DNA of 18,854 bases from JANYJJ01 sp043749975. GTDB lineage: Bacteria; Pseudomonadota; Gammaproteobacteria; Burkholderiales; Burkholderiaceae_C. Both the position numbers and the translations under genes were made by a program. Numbering within the stretch: position 1 is the stretch's first letter; every line of letters starts with the position of its first letter. The DNA is taken from assembly GCA_043749975.1 (NCBI GenBank), contig JAYVCL010000339.1:1-18854 (forward strand), read 5' to 3'. This document shows, one piece after another, positions 7,248 to 15,157 of this stretch. The notes beneath the pieces are model-generated. The model made no database searches. It was not told the DNA's origin and saw only the letters and a list, made by a program, of their open reading frames with translations.

Positions 7248-8152
7248 GCGCAAACACGGGAATTGGCACAGGCAGCCGCGCGGTCACATTGGCTGATTCG
7301 ATCACCAACGCGCTGACGATCGATGTTGAGGACTACTTTCAGGTCTCGGCTTTTGCGCCCTACATCTCGCGATCCGATTGGGACCAGCGGGAGTGCCGCG
7401 TGGTGCGCAACGTCAGTCGCATCCTGGAGCTGCTGCAAACGCACGACACCAAGGCCACCTTCTTCACCCTCGGCTGGATTGCCGAGCGCTATCCAGATCT
7501 GGTTCGCCGCATCGTGCGCGAAGGGCATGAACTCGCCAGTCACGGCTATGGGCACGAGCGTGCTAGCGACTTGAGCGAGGCCGCGTTCAGCGACGACATC
7601 GGCCGCGCGAAGGCGCTGCTCGAAGATCTGTCGGGCGTCGAAGTCACCGGCTACCGGGCTCCGAGCTTTTCCATTGGCATCGGCAATCTGTGGGCCTTCG
7701 ATTGCCTGGCGCGTGCTGGCTACCGCTATAGCTCCAGCATCTATCCGATCCGCCACGACCATTACGGCATGCCCGACTCGCCGCGCTTCGCCTACCGCGT
7801 CGAGGCCGGGCTGCTGGAGGTTCCGATCACCACACTGCGCATGTTCAACCGCAACCTGCCGTCCAGCGGCGGCGGATATTTCAGATTACTGCCGTATGCC
7901 GTGTCGCGGTGGATGTTGCGCCGGGTCAACGCGGGCGACCGGCAATCGGCGATTTTCTATTTCCACCCTTGGGAAATCGATGTGGCGCAGCCTCGCATCG
8001 CCGGCATCGACCGCAAGACGCGCTTTCGGCACTACCTCAACATCGACCGGATGGAAGGGCGCCTGCAAAAGCTGCTGACCGACTTCAAATGGGGGCGCAT
8101 GGACAGCATCTTCCTGAGTCAAGCTGTCCTGGCAGACTCGATCCCGAGTTGA
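7244..8152 (+). CDS. XrtA-system polysaccharide deacetylase (NodB fold with DUF3473, TIGR03006-like)
   Basis: Carbohydrate esterase family 4-type deacetylase (302 aa), expected to remove N- or O-acetyl groups from the exopolysaccharide. Catalytic motifs are visible: TIDVEDYF (D27 and E29 region, motif 1), the metal-binding SHGYGHE (H100 and H104, motif 2), GYRAPSFS (136-143, motif 3) and the C-terminal FHPWEID (H241). The last third matches the DUF3473 extension of this subgroup, including the GGGYFRLLPY block. The start is GTG within a GTGA overlap (7244-7247) with the ATPase stop, implying translational coupling. No signal peptide is seen, so action on cytoplasmic lipid-linked intermediates is possible. 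Confidence 0.94.
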   Translation: MSANTGIGTGSRAVTLADSITNALTIDVEDYFQVSAFAPYISRSDWDQRECRVVRNVSRILELLQTHDTKATFFTLGWIAERYPDLVRRIVREGHELASHGYGHERASDLSEAAFSDDIGRAKALLEDLSGVEVTGYRAPSFSIGIGNLWAFDCLARAGYRYSSSIYPIRHDHYGMPDSPRFAYRVEAGLLEVPITTLRMFNRNLPSSGGGYFRLLPYAVSRWMLRRVNAGDRQSAIFYFHPWEIDVAQPRIAGIDRKTRFRHYLNIDRMEGRLQKLLTDFKWGRMDSIFLSQAVLADSIPS

Positions 8153-9198
8153 TGGCGGCCGTGACCAGCATCCAACGGCTGTCCTTGCAAGACAGACGCA
8201 GTGCCAAGCTGTGGGATGAGTTCGTCATGGCCTGCCCAACTGCCACGTTTTTTCATCGCGCCGGCTGGCAGAAAATCCTGCGTGACGTGTTTCGCCACGA
8301 CAGCTACTTTTTATACGCTCAGACGGATGGCCAGATCGAGGGTGTGCTGGCGCTTGCGCACGTGAACAGCCTGCTATTCGGCAACTCGCTGGTCAGCTTG
8401 CCGTTCGCCGTGTACGGTGGCGTGTCCGCCGTCAACGAAGCCGCAGGTCAGGCGCTCGAGCAAGAGGCGCAGCGGCTCGCGCAGCAACTTGGCGTGGCCC
8501 ATCTCGAATTGCGAAACGTGCGCGCGCGGCATCTGGACTGGCCGGTGCAAGACCTGTACGTCACCTTTCGCAAGCAGATTTCGGCGGACCAAGAGGCCAA
8601 CATGCTGGCGATCCCGCGCAAACAGCGGGCAATGGTGCGCAAGGGCATCAAGAACGGCTTGCAAAGCGTGCTCGATGACGGCGTCGGGCGATTCTTTGCG
8701 CTGTACGCCGACAACGTGCACCGCCACGGCACCCCGGCGATGCCGATGCGATATTTCCAGGCGCTGCGCGACGAGTTCGGCACCGACTGCGACGTGCTCA
8801 CCGTCATCGCGCCCGATGGCCGCGCGCTGAGCAGTGTGTTGAGCTTCTATTTCCGTGATGAAGTACTGCCGTATTACGCCGGTGACGACGAGTCCGCCCG
8901 CGACCTCGCGGCCAACGATTTCAAGTACTGGGACCTGATGCGCCGCTCGTGTGCCCGTGGCTTGAAGGTGTTCGACTATGGCCGCAGCAAGCTGGGCACA
9001 GGCTCTTACGCTTTCAAGAAGAACTGGGGTTTCGAGCCGCAGCCGCTGCACTACGAATACCAACTCTACAAACGCGATGCGATTCCGCAAAACAACCCGG
9101 CAAACACCAAATACAAGCTGTTGATCGAAACCTGGCGGCGGCTGCCGATCGGCTTCGCGAACTGGCTCGGGCCGTTCATTGTTCGCAACCTCGGGTGA
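8152..9198 (+). CDS. FemAB-family XrtA/PEP-CTERM-associated protein (TIGR03019-like)
   Basis: Protein of 348 aa with the FemAB/GNAT-like acyltransferase fold. Relatives transfer aminoacyl groups to peptidoglycan side chains; in XrtA loci it is thought to modify the polysaccharide or a linked group, substrate unknown. The N-terminus contains WDEFVMACPTATFFHRAGWQ, typical of FemAB-like proteins. The C-terminal half carries SFYFRDEVLPYYAGDDESAR and the conserved block VFDYGRSKLGTGSYAFKKNW (around residues 272-292). The start ATG at 8152 shares its A with the upstream TGA (TGATG). The open frame extends further upstream, but that part overlaps the deacetylase out of frame and is not supported. 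Confidence 0.92.
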   Translation: MAAVTSIQRLSLQDRRSAKLWDEFVMACPTATFFHRAGWQKILRDVFRHDSYFLYAQTDGQIEGVLALAHVNSLLFGNSLVSLPFAVYGGVSAVNEAAGQALEQEAQRLAQQLGVAHLELRNVRARHLDWPVQDLYVTFRKQISADQEANMLAIPRKQRAMVRKGIKNGLQSVLDDGVGRFFALYADNVHRHGTPAMPMRYFQALRDEFGTDCDVLTVIAPDGRALSSVLSFYFRDEVLPYYAGDDESARDLAANDFKYWDLMRRSCARGLKVFDYGRSKLGTGSYAFKKNWGFEPQPLHYEYQLYKRDAIPQNNPANTKYKLLIETWRRLPIGFANWLGPFIVRNLG

Positions 9199-9206
9199 GT
9201 CCGCCG

Positions 9207-10424
9207 ATGGGCAACTTGCTTTACCTCGTCCACCGCCTGCCTTATCCGCCCAATAAGGGCGACAAAGTGCGTTCGTACCATTTGCTCAAACACTTGGCGA
9301 CTCGCAATCGGGTCTTTCTCGGAACCTTCATCGACGATCCAGAAGACGAGCAATACCTTGCTGCGATCGCGCCGCTGTGCGCTGACGTGCACGCCGTGCG
9401 CCTGAACCCGCGTGCCGCCAAGCTGGCCAGCCTCGCGGGCCTGCTCAGCGGGCAGGCGCTGACGATTCGCTACTACCAGGATGCAGGCTTAAAACGCTGG
9501 GTGGAACGCACTGCTGCGGCTCAGAAGCTCGACGCCGTGATCGTCTTTTCGTCGTCGATGGCGCAGTATGTCAAGTCGCTGCCGGGTGTTCCGATGCTGG
9601 TCGATTTTGTCGATGTGGATTCGGCCAAATGGGCACAGTACGCCGGCGCGCACCGATGGCCGATGTCATCGCTGTACCGACGCGAGGGCGAACGCCTGTT
9701 GGCCTATGAGCGCAAGGTGGCTGCGCGCGCCCGGCGCTCCTTCTTCGTTACCGACAACGAGGCTGCCTTGTTTCGCCGGCTTGCTCCGGAGTGCGCGGCC
9801 TCGATCGAGTCGATGAACAACGGCGTCGACGCCGTGTACTTTGCGCCCGACCCGAACCGGGCCTCACCGTTTCCCGCCGGGCACATCCCGCTCGTTTTCA
9901 CTGGCGCGATGGACTACTGGCCGAACGTCGACGCCGTCACCTGGTTCGTGCAAGAGGCACTGCCCGCGTTGCGCTCGGCTTGGCCGCAACTGCGCTTCTA
10001 CGTGGTCGGGCGAAGCCCCGCACCGGCCGTGCTGGCGCTGGCATCCGACTCGGTTGTCGTCACCGGAACCGTGCCCGACGTGCGCCCGTATCTGCAGCAC
10101 GCCGCTGCGGTGGTGGCGCCGTTGCGCCTGGCGCGGGGCATCCAGAACAAGATCCTCGAGGCGATGGCGATGGCGCGCCCGGTGGTGGTGTCGCGGTCAT
10201 GTGCCGACTCGATCGACGCGCAGTCAGGGGTCGAGGTGCTGACAGCGGCGGCACCGGCTGATTTCGTGTCTCAGGTGGACGCGCTACTGCGCTCCAGCGA
10301 CATGGCCGCCGCGATGGGCCATGCGGGGCGCCGCCGCGTCTTGCAGCGCTACAGCTGGGACGCTCACCTGGCTGGCATCGACCGTCATTTGCGCGTCCTG
10401 TCCGATCCGCAGGCAGCGACATGA
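9207..10424 (+). CDS. XrtA/PEP-CTERM-system glycosyltransferase (TIGR03087-like, GT4)
   Basis: Retaining GT-B glycosyltransferase of 405 aa that should add one sugar to the exopolysaccharide repeat on the cytoplasmic side. The N-terminus LLYLVHRLPYPPNKGDKVRS is the diagnostic opening of this XrtA-specific family, followed by SYHLLKHLA. The C-terminal domain contains VVTGTVPDVRPYLQHA, APLRLARGIQNKILEAMAMA and RPVVVS, with the nucleotide-sugar-binding Glu in KILEAMA. ATG 9207 is preceded by GGGTGAG (9193-9199) seven bases upstream. GTG 9195 overlaps the FemAB-like gene's stop (GTGA) and would add four residues. The stop overlaps the exosortase start. Confidence 0.94.
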   Translation: MGNLLYLVHRLPYPPNKGDKVRSYHLLKHLATRNRVFLGTFIDDPEDEQYLAAIAPLCADVHAVRLNPRAAKLASLAGLLSGQALTIRYYQDAGLKRWVERTAAAQKLDAVIVFSSSMAQYVKSLPGVPMLVDFVDVDSAKWAQYAGAHRWPMSSLYRREGERLLAYERKVAARARRSFFVTDNEAALFRRLAPECAASIESMNNGVDAVYFAPDPNRASPFPAGHIPLVFTGAMDYWPNVDAVTWFVQEALPALRSAWPQLRFYVVGRSPAPAVLALASDSVVVTGTVPDVRPYLQHAAAVVAPLRLARGIQNKILEAMAMARPVVVSRSCADSIDAQSGVEVLTAAAPADFVSQVDALLRSSDMAAAMGHAGRRRVLQRYSWDAHLAGIDRHLRVLSDPQAAT

Positions 10425-11992
10425 GCGGCCACCAAGACCAGCGGGCGTCGCTCACCTGGGGCGCAGTGCTGACCGTTCTCGTCTTGCTGATTGCCAGCGT
10501 GCTCATGTTGTACCGCGAGACCGCCACGGCGATGGTGTCGATCTGGTGGCGCTCTGAGACCTTCGCCCATGCGTTCACGGTGCCTCCGATCGTGGCCTGG
10601 TTGATCTGGCGCCAACGTCACGCGCTCACGGCGCAGGCACCGCAGGCCAGCGCCTGGGCGCTGCTTCCGATCGGCGCTGCCGGCCTGGTCTGGCTGTTGG
10701 GTGATCTGGCTGCGGCCAACGCGGTGACGCAACTCGCATTCACCGCGCTGCTGGTGCTGGTGGCAGTGGCCGTACTCGGAATGCGTGCAGCGCGCACGAT
10801 CGCCTTTCCGCTGGCCTTCCTGTTTTTCGCGGTGCCGGTGGGCGAGTTCATGCTGCCGCAGTTGATGCAGTGGACCGCCGATTTCACCATCGGCGCGCTG
10901 CGTTTGAGCGGCATCCCTGTGCTGCGCGAAGGCTTGCAGTTCGTCATCCCGTCGGGCAGTTGGTCGGTCGTGGAAGCTTGCAGCGGCGTTCGCTATCTGA
11001 TCGCGTCGTTCATGGTGGGAACGCTGTTCGCGTACCTGACTTACCAGTCCACCAAGCGCCGGCTGATCTTCATGCTGATATCGATCGTGGTGCCGCTTGT
11101 TGCCAACTGGGTGCGCGCCTATTTGATCGTGATGCTGGGCCACTTGTCCGGCAACACGATCGCCGTGGGTGCCGATCACCTGATCTACGGCTGGGTATTT
11201 TTCGGCATCGTTATTTTTCTGTTGTTCCTGATCGGTTCTCGCTGGGCCGAGCCGGAGCAACCCCTCAGCGTGCCGGCCAGTGTGCCGCAGACGAGGTCGG
11301 TGCTCCTCGCTGCGAGCGAGCGCTGGGCGCTGGCGCTGGTCGCGGTTGGCGCAGTCGCTCTGGCAGCGTTGCCGCCGGCTGCACAGCGTGCGATTGCGAC
11401 GTCGCAGGCCATTGGCAGCCCGACGTTGGCCGCACCAGCCACACTCGCGCCGGGATGGCAGGCCACCGCTTCGCCGCCGTCCGATTGGAACGCGCTGGTG
11501 GAAAACCCGTCCGCCGAGATCAAGGCGGCCTACGCCCGCGGCGGGCGCACGGTCGGGCTGTATGTCGGCTATTTTCGCCAGCAGGACTACGAGCACAAGC
11601 TGGCGGGTGCCGAGAACGTTCTCGTCAGCAGCAACGCGAAACTGTGGCTGAGAATCGCAAACGGCACGCGCCAACTCGATGTGCAGGGCCGGTCACTCAC
11701 GGTTCGCACCGCCGAGCTGCGCAGCGCGCGCGAAGACGCCCCGAGCGAGCAGCCGAACCTGGTGTTCTGGCAGACATACTGGATCGATGGCAGCTTCACG
11801 ACCAGTGAATACGCGGCCAAGGCGCGCGTGGCGCTGAACAGCCTGATGGGGCGGGGTGACGACGCTGCCGTGATCGTGCTGTACGCGCCCAAAACAGCGC
11901 CTGGCGAGGCCGAAGCCACGCTCGAGGCGTTTGTACAGGCCAACCTGAGCGTGATCGACGCATTGCTGCAACAAACGCGGAGCCAGCCGTGA
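10421..11992 (+). CDS. xrtA: Exosortase A fused to a C-terminal EpsI domain
   Basis: Polytopic inner-membrane cysteine transpeptidase (523 aa), thought to cleave PEP-CTERM tails and transfer the protein to a downstream acceptor. About eight hydrophobic segments lie between residues 12 and 316. The catalytic triad is recognisable: Cys187 in VVEACSGVRYLIAS, Arg232 in VANWVRAYLIVMLGH and His253 in AVGADHLIYGW. After the last membrane segment, residues about 342-523 match the periplasmic EpsI domain (APGWQATASPPSDW, then GLYVGYFRQQDYEHKLAGAE). It starts in an ATGA overlap with the upstream glycosyltransferase and ends in a GTGA overlap with the downstream one. No PEP-CTERM substrate gene is within the window. 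Confidence 0.96.
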   Translation: MSGHQDQRASLTWGAVLTVLVLLIASVLMLYRETATAMVSIWWRSETFAHAFTVPPIVAWLIWRQRHALTAQAPQASAWALLPIGAAGLVWLLGDLAAANAVTQLAFTALLVLVAVAVLGMRAARTIAFPLAFLFFAVPVGEFMLPQLMQWTADFTIGALRLSGIPVLREGLQFVIPSGSWSVVEACSGVRYLIASFMVGTLFAYLTYQSTKRRLIFMLISIVVPLVANWVRAYLIVMLGHLSGNTIAVGADHLIYGWVFFGIVIFLLFLIGSRWAEPEQPLSVPASVPQTRSVLLAASERWALALVAVGAVALAALPPAAQRAIATSQAIGSPTLAAPATLAPGWQATASPPSDWNALVENPSAEIKAAYARGGRTVGLYVGYFRQQDYEHKLAGAENVLVSSNAKLWLRIANGTRQLDVQGRSLTVRTAELRSAREDAPSEQPNLVFWQTYWIDGSFTTSEYAAKARVALNSLMGRGDDAAVIVLYAPKTAPGEAEATLEAFVQANLSVIDALLQQTRSQP

Positions 11993-13176
11993 GCCTTGCC
12001 GGTACTGTGCCCGCACCGCACGACCGGCGTCCGCTGGTGCTGCATGTGGTGCACCGCTTCGACACCGGCGGCATCGAAAACGGCATCGTGAACCTGATCA
12101 ACCACATGCCGGGCGAGGCCTACCGGCACGCGATCCTCGCGCTCACCGAAGTCACCGACTTCAGGCATCGAATCGGCCGCAACGATGTGGATTTCATCGC
12201 GATGAACAAGCCGCTCGGGCACGGCGTGTGGCTCTATCCGCGCCTGTACCGCCTGTTCCGCAGCATGGCACCGAGCATCGTGCACAGCCGCAACCTGGCC
12301 GCACTGGAGGTGCAGGTGCCGGCCTGGGCGGCGCGCGTGCCGGTGCGTATTCACGGCGAACACGGTCGGGATGTGGGCGACATCGACGGCCACAATCGCC
12401 GCTTCCAACGGCTCAGGCGCGTCTACCGTCCCTTCGTGAACCACTATCTGGCGCTTTCCAGCGATTTGGCCAACTACCTTACCGACAAAGTGCGAGTGCC
12501 TGAGGCACGCATTACGCAGATCTACAACGGCGTCGACACGCAGCGATTTCACCCGGCGCAAACACAAGGCCAGCCCATTGCGGGCTGCCCTTTCGCTGCG
12601 CCGCAGCACTGGCTGCTTGGCACCGTCGGGCGCATGCAGACGGTCAAGGATCAGCCCACCCTTGCCCGTGCTTTCATTCGCGCGCTCGAGTTGCGCCCGA
12701 GCCTCTCATCGCGTCTGCGCCTGGTGATGGTGGGGGACGGACCGCTGCGCGCGCAGTCGCAGTCGATCCTTCGCGCCGCCGGGGTGGAGTCCCTCGCTTG
12801 GTTGCCCGGTGAACGCAGCGATGTGCCCGATATCATGCGCGGCTTGCAATGCTTCGCACTCCCATCGCTGGCCGAAGGCGTTTCCAACACCATTTTGGAA
12901 GCCATGGCCTGCGCCTTGCCGGTGATCGGCACGCGAGTGGGCGGAAACCCCGAGTTGGTACGGCACGGCCACACGGGCGAGATCGTGCCGGCCAGCGATC
13001 CGCAGGCGATGGCCCACAGCATCGTGCGGCTGGCGGAGGCACCTTACAGCGCTGCTGCCATGGGCCGTGCCGCGCGGGCCGATGTGGAAGCGAAGTTCAG
13101 CCTGCTGGCGATGGTCTCGGCCTACCAACGTCTGTACACCCAGCAACTGAACGCGGCACAACAGCGACTTCACTGA
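11989..13176 (+). CDS. XrtA/PEP-CTERM-system glycosyltransferase (TIGR03088-like, GT4)
   Basis: GT-B glycosyltransferase of 395 aa. The opening PLVLHVVHRFDTGGIENGIV (residues 15-34) is diagnostic of the second XrtA-associated sugar transferase family. The mid-region contains RIHGEHGRDVGDIDG, then ITQIYNGVDTQRFHP at the domain linker. The C-terminal donor-binding domain has LLGTVGRMQTVKDQPTL and LPSLAEGVSNTILEAMACAL, with the E-x7-E pair around residues 296-304. The GTG start lies in a GTGA overlap with the xrtA stop, which fits tight coupling. It probably extends the glycan; donor and linkage cannot be read from sequence. Confidence 0.94.
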   Translation: MSLAGTVPAPHDRRPLVLHVVHRFDTGGIENGIVNLINHMPGEAYRHAILALTEVTDFRHRIGRNDVDFIAMNKPLGHGVWLYPRLYRLFRSMAPSIVHSRNLAALEVQVPAWAARVPVRIHGEHGRDVGDIDGHNRRFQRLRRVYRPFVNHYLALSSDLANYLTDKVRVPEARITQIYNGVDTQRFHPAQTQGQPIAGCPFAAPQHWLLGTVGRMQTVKDQPTLARAFIRALELRPSLSSRLRLVMVGDGPLRAQSQSILRAAGVESLAWLPGERSDVPDIMRGLQCFALPSLAEGVSNTILEAMACALPVIGTRVGGNPELVRHGHTGEIVPASDPQAMAHSIVRLAEAPYSAAAMGRAARADVEAKFSLLAMVSAYQRLYTQQLNAAQQRLH

Positions 13177-13181
13177 TCAAC

Positions 13182-15155
13182 ATGTGCGGAATCACTGGCA
13201 TCTTCGACACCCGCGGCATCGCCGAGATCGACCGTTCGGTGCTGCATCGCATGAACGAATCGCAGCACCACCGCGGGCCCGATGAGGGCGACATCCACAT
13301 TGAGCCGGGTGTCGGTCTCGGCCACCGGCGGCTCTCGATCATCGACGTGTCCACCGGCCAGCAGCCGCTGTTCAACGAAGACGGTTCGGTGGTGATCGTC
13401 TTCAACGGCGAGGTCTACAACTACGCCGAGCTGATCCCCGAGTTGCTGGCGCTCGGCCATGTGTTTCACACCCGCAGCGACACCGAGGTCATCGTGCACG
13501 CCTGGGAAGCCTGGGGTGCCGATTGCGTCAAGCGCCTGCGCGGCATGTTTGCGTTCGTGCTGTGGGACCGCAACCGCGAGACGCTGTTTCTGGCCCGCGA
13601 CCGTCTGGCCGTGAAGCCGCTGTACTACGCGTGGCTGGCCGACGGCAGTTTCATCTTCGGTTCCGAACTGAAGTCGTTGCTGGCACACGGCGGCCTGGAA
13701 CGCGACATGGACCCGCTGGCGGTCGAAGAGTATTTCGCGCTCGGTTACGTGGCCGAGCCACGCACGATCTTCCGCCAAGCCCGCAAGCTGGAGCCTGCGC
13801 ACACGCTCAGCATTCGGCGCGGGCAGGCGGCCGAGACTGCTGTGCCGCAGCCGTACTGGGATGTGCATTTCACGCTCGACAACCCTTTGAGCGTCGACGA
13901 TGCCTGCACCGAGCTGACGGCACGGTTGACCGAATCGGTTCGCCTGCGCATGATTTCCGAGGTGCCGCTGGGCGCGTTTTTGTCGGGCGGTGTCGATTCG
14001 AGCGCCGTGGTGGCCGCGATGGCCGGGCTTTCGGCAGAGCCGGTCAACACCTGCTCGATCGGCTTCGACGACCCCGCGTTCAATGAGGCCGCGTTCGCAA
14101 AAACGGTGGCCGATCGGTACCGCACCAACCACCCTGTCGAAACCGTGCAGAGCGACGACTTCGATTTGATCGACACGCTGGCGCGGCTCTACGACGAACC
14201 GTATGCCGACAGTTCGGCAATCCCCACCTACCGCGTTTGCCAGCTCGCGCGCAAGCACGTCACGGTGGCGCTGTCGGGCGACGGCGGCGACGAAACCTTC
14301 GGCGGCTACCGGCGCTACCGGCTGCATCTGATGGAAGAGCGCATGCGTTCGGCGCTGCCGCTGTCGGTGCGCCAGCCGATTTTCGGGCTGCTCGGCCGCG
14401 TCTATCCAAAAGCCGATTGGGCGCCCCGTGTGTTCCGGGCCAAGACCACCTTCGAAGGCATTGCACGCTCGTCCGTCGAGGCGTACTTTCATTCGGTTTC
14501 GATCCTGTCCGACCCGATGCGTGAGCAGCTTTTCAGCGCCCGCTTCAAGCGCGACATCGCCGGCTACGGCGCACAGCAGGTGTTCGACGGGCACGCCGAG
14601 CGGGCCGACACCGACGACCCGCTGGCATTGATCCAGTACATCGATTTGAAGACCTACCTGGTCGGTGACATCAACACCAAGGTCGACCGCGCCAGCATGG
14701 CGCATTCACTCGAGGTGCGCGAGCCGCTGATGGACCATGAACTGGTCGAATGGTTGGCCAGCTTGCCCTCGTCGCTGAAGATTCGCGGCCAGGAGGGCAA
14801 GTACCTGCTCAAGAAGGCGATGGAGCCGCTGTTGCCGGCGGACATTCTTTATCGCCCGAAGATGGGCTTTGCGGTGCCACTGGCGCGCTGGTTTCGCGGC
14901 CCGCTGAAAGAGCGGGTCCGCCAGGCGGTGCTCGGCCCGCGCCTGGCCGAGACTGGCTGGTTCAACCCCGAATACCTAAAGCATCTCGTGGAGACGCATC
15001 AATCCGGCGTGCGCGACTACAGTGCGCCGTTGTGGACGCTGTTGATGTTCGAGGCTTTTCTGCGCAATGTGCTCGATGCCACTGCGACTGCGCCGATCAG
15101 CCTTGTGCCCGTTGCGCCGGCTGCTGCGCCGGCGGCGGCGCAAGCCGCGGTCTAG
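13182..15155 (+). CDS. XrtA/PEP-CTERM-system amidotransferase, asparagine-synthetase-like (TIGR03108-like)
   Basis: Full-length class II amidotransferase of 657 aa. Glutamine hydrolysis in the N-terminal domain supplies ammonia to an ATP-dependent synthetase domain; here it probably amidates a sugar acid or other precursor (inference). Seen: nucleophile Cys2 in MCGITGIFD, RGPDEGD (31-37), GHRRLSIID (48-55), FNGEVYNY (74-81), ATP-pyrophosphatase loop SGGVDSSAV (268-276) and SGDGGDETFGGYRRY (365-379). The C-terminus ends in an Ala/Pro-rich tail (APAAAPAAAQAAV) of no known function. ATG 13182 lies five bases after the glycosyltransferase stop; the longer open frame upstream overlaps that gene out of frame. 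It is followed after two bases by the next glycosyltransferase. Confidence 0.95.
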   Translation: MCGITGIFDTRGIAEIDRSVLHRMNESQHHRGPDEGDIHIEPGVGLGHRRLSIIDVSTGQQPLFNEDGSVVIVFNGEVYNYAELIPELLALGHVFHTRSDTEVIVHAWEAWGADCVKRLRGMFAFVLWDRNRETLFLARDRLAVKPLYYAWLADGSFIFGSELKSLLAHGGLERDMDPLAVEEYFALGYVAEPRTIFRQARKLEPAHTLSIRRGQAAETAVPQPYWDVHFTLDNPLSVDDACTELTARLTESVRLRMISEVPLGAFLSGGVDSSAVVAAMAGLSAEPVNTCSIGFDDPAFNEAAFAKTVADRYRTNHPVETVQSDDFDLIDTLARLYDEPYADSSAIPTYRVCQLARKHVTVALSGDGGDETFGGYRRYRLHLMEERMRSALPLSVRQPIFGLLGRVYPKADWAPRVFRAKTTFEGIARSSVEAYFHSVSILSDPMREQLFSARFKRDIAGYGAQQVFDGHAERADTDDPLALIQYIDLKTYLVGDINTKVDRASMAHSLEVREPLMDHELVEWLASLPSSLKIRGQEGKYLLKKAMEPLLPADILYRPKMGFAVPLARWFRGPLKERVRQAVLGPRLAETGWFNPEYLKHLVETHQSGVRDYSAPLWTLLMFEAFLRNVLDATATAPISLVPVAPAAAPAAAQAAV

Positions 15156-15157
15156 TC

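Noticed and set aside
7909..8151. N-terminal extension of the FemAB-like protein into the deacetylase gene
   Set aside because: The extension overlaps conserved deacetylase codons out of frame; the ATG at 8152 in TGATG fits coupling and family length.
10385..11674. 429-codon minus-strand open frame opposite xrtA
   Set aside because: Translation is dominated by Arg/Gln/His low-complexity sequence, the mirror of hydrophobic membrane codons.
12849..13181. N-terminal extension of the amidotransferase
   Set aside because: Class II amidotransferases need Cys directly after the initiator Met, which fixes the start at 13182.
13170..14705. 511-codon minus-strand open frame opposite the amidotransferase
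   Set aside because: Long antisense frames are common in G+C-rich DNA; the + strand gene carries all catalytic motifs and the antisense product resembles nothing.
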